From Saprospiraceae bacterium (lineage in GTDB: Bacteria; Bacteroidota; Bacteroidia; Chitinophagales; Saprospiraceae), in contig JAWKLJ010000001.1 in NCBI GenBank assembly GCA_041392805.1, positions 3,968,001-4,032,000 of the forward strand: DNA of 64,000 bases. Reading direction: 5' to 3'. Under the pieces are notes generated by a model that saw nothing but the letters and a program-made list of their open reading frames with translations, was not told where the DNA came from and did not search any database. Shown here piece by piece: positions 63,990 through 64,000 of the stretch (position 1 is the first letter of the stretch; every line of letters begins with the position of its first letter). The position numbers and the translations under genes are program-made.

Positions 63990-64000
63990 GTCGGGTAGGT
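63990..64000 (-). mobile_element. 3' end of a second copy of group II intron 2
   Basis: The last 11 bases match 58126-58136 exactly (GTCGGGTAGGT on +), after an attC half. Only this much is visible, so the identification rests on the shared ends and the identical kind of target. Confidence 0.55.

Noticed and set aside
50875..64000. Palindromes as ordinary rho-independent terminators
   Set aside because: They lack consistent T-runs, reach 130 bp, and the unit ends obey the cassette complementarity rule; terminators would not.
50875..64000. CRISPR array or phage remnant
   Set aside because: No short direct repeats with regular spacers, no cas genes, and no structural, lysis or phage integrase genes.
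1..64000. tRNA or rRNA genes
   Set aside because: No cloverleaf with GTTCRAnYC and acceptor pairing, and no rRNA-like blocks were noticed; a short tRNA could be missed by eye.

Overview
The window looks like a chromosomal segment of a Bacteroidota bacterium, probably a Saprospiria or Chitinophagia relative. The grounds are a gldH gliding lipoprotein, a GLPGLI protein, a DUF5686/CarboxypepD_reg-like outer-membrane protein, head-GIN (DUF2807) and RDD/SpoIIM/MoxR modules, weak Shine-Dalgarno sequences, and a promoter of the -33 TTG / -7 TAnnTTTG type. The genus is inference; there is no rRNA in the window.

Positions 1-50.3 kb are ordinary core genome. In order: a TonB-CTD protein; a HK-RR pair; a GLPGLI protein; gldH; the dnaJ-grpE chaperone pair; a TlpA-like thioredoxin; a flavin reductase; an alpha/beta hydrolase; a CtpA-type S41 protease; cysS; a LytTR regulator with an unusual LytS-type kinase; a DUF819 permease; an EEP-family hydrolase; two rhomboid proteases; mutL; a DUF5686 protein; a MoxR/DUF4350/DUF4129/SpoIIM/RDD cluster; rlmD; a hybrid kinase with a separate HPt protein and a lone receiver; an rfbA-type nucleotidyltransferase; a type-I-secretion-like trio (ABC exporter with a degenerate ATPase, HlyD, TolC); lgt; a GntR-controlled ABC-2 transporter; a DUF2807 protein; and a serine hydrolase. 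Several palindromic repeat families lie between these genes.

Positions 50.9-64 kb are very different and are the highlight. All cassette-type genes are on the minus strand, they are functionally unrelated, and each is followed by a 60-135 bp imperfect palindrome. For nine consecutive units the first bases of the unit (GTTxxxx...) are the reverse complement of the bases that open the palindrome at its end. That is the rule expected of integron gene cassettes and attC sites. No integrase is in the window. From cassette polarity it would lie beyond the right edge, or the array is a CALIN (attC cluster lacking an integrase). Most cassettes encode exported, lipoprotein or membrane proteins; one appears to be gene-less.

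The array is heavily invaded by other mobile DNA. A dead IIC-like group II intron sits in one attC on the strand opposite the cassettes. A second group II intron with an HNH-type reverse transcriptase sits in the stem of another attC, and the 3' end of what looks like another copy of it enters a third attC at the right edge. An IS5/IS903-like element with a 9-bp target duplication interrupts a GNAT acetyltransferase. An IS4-like element with an 11-bp duplication interrupts a DUF2911 gene. A nested pair of MITE-like elements lies just before the array.

All calls come from reading sequence and translations; no database search was run.
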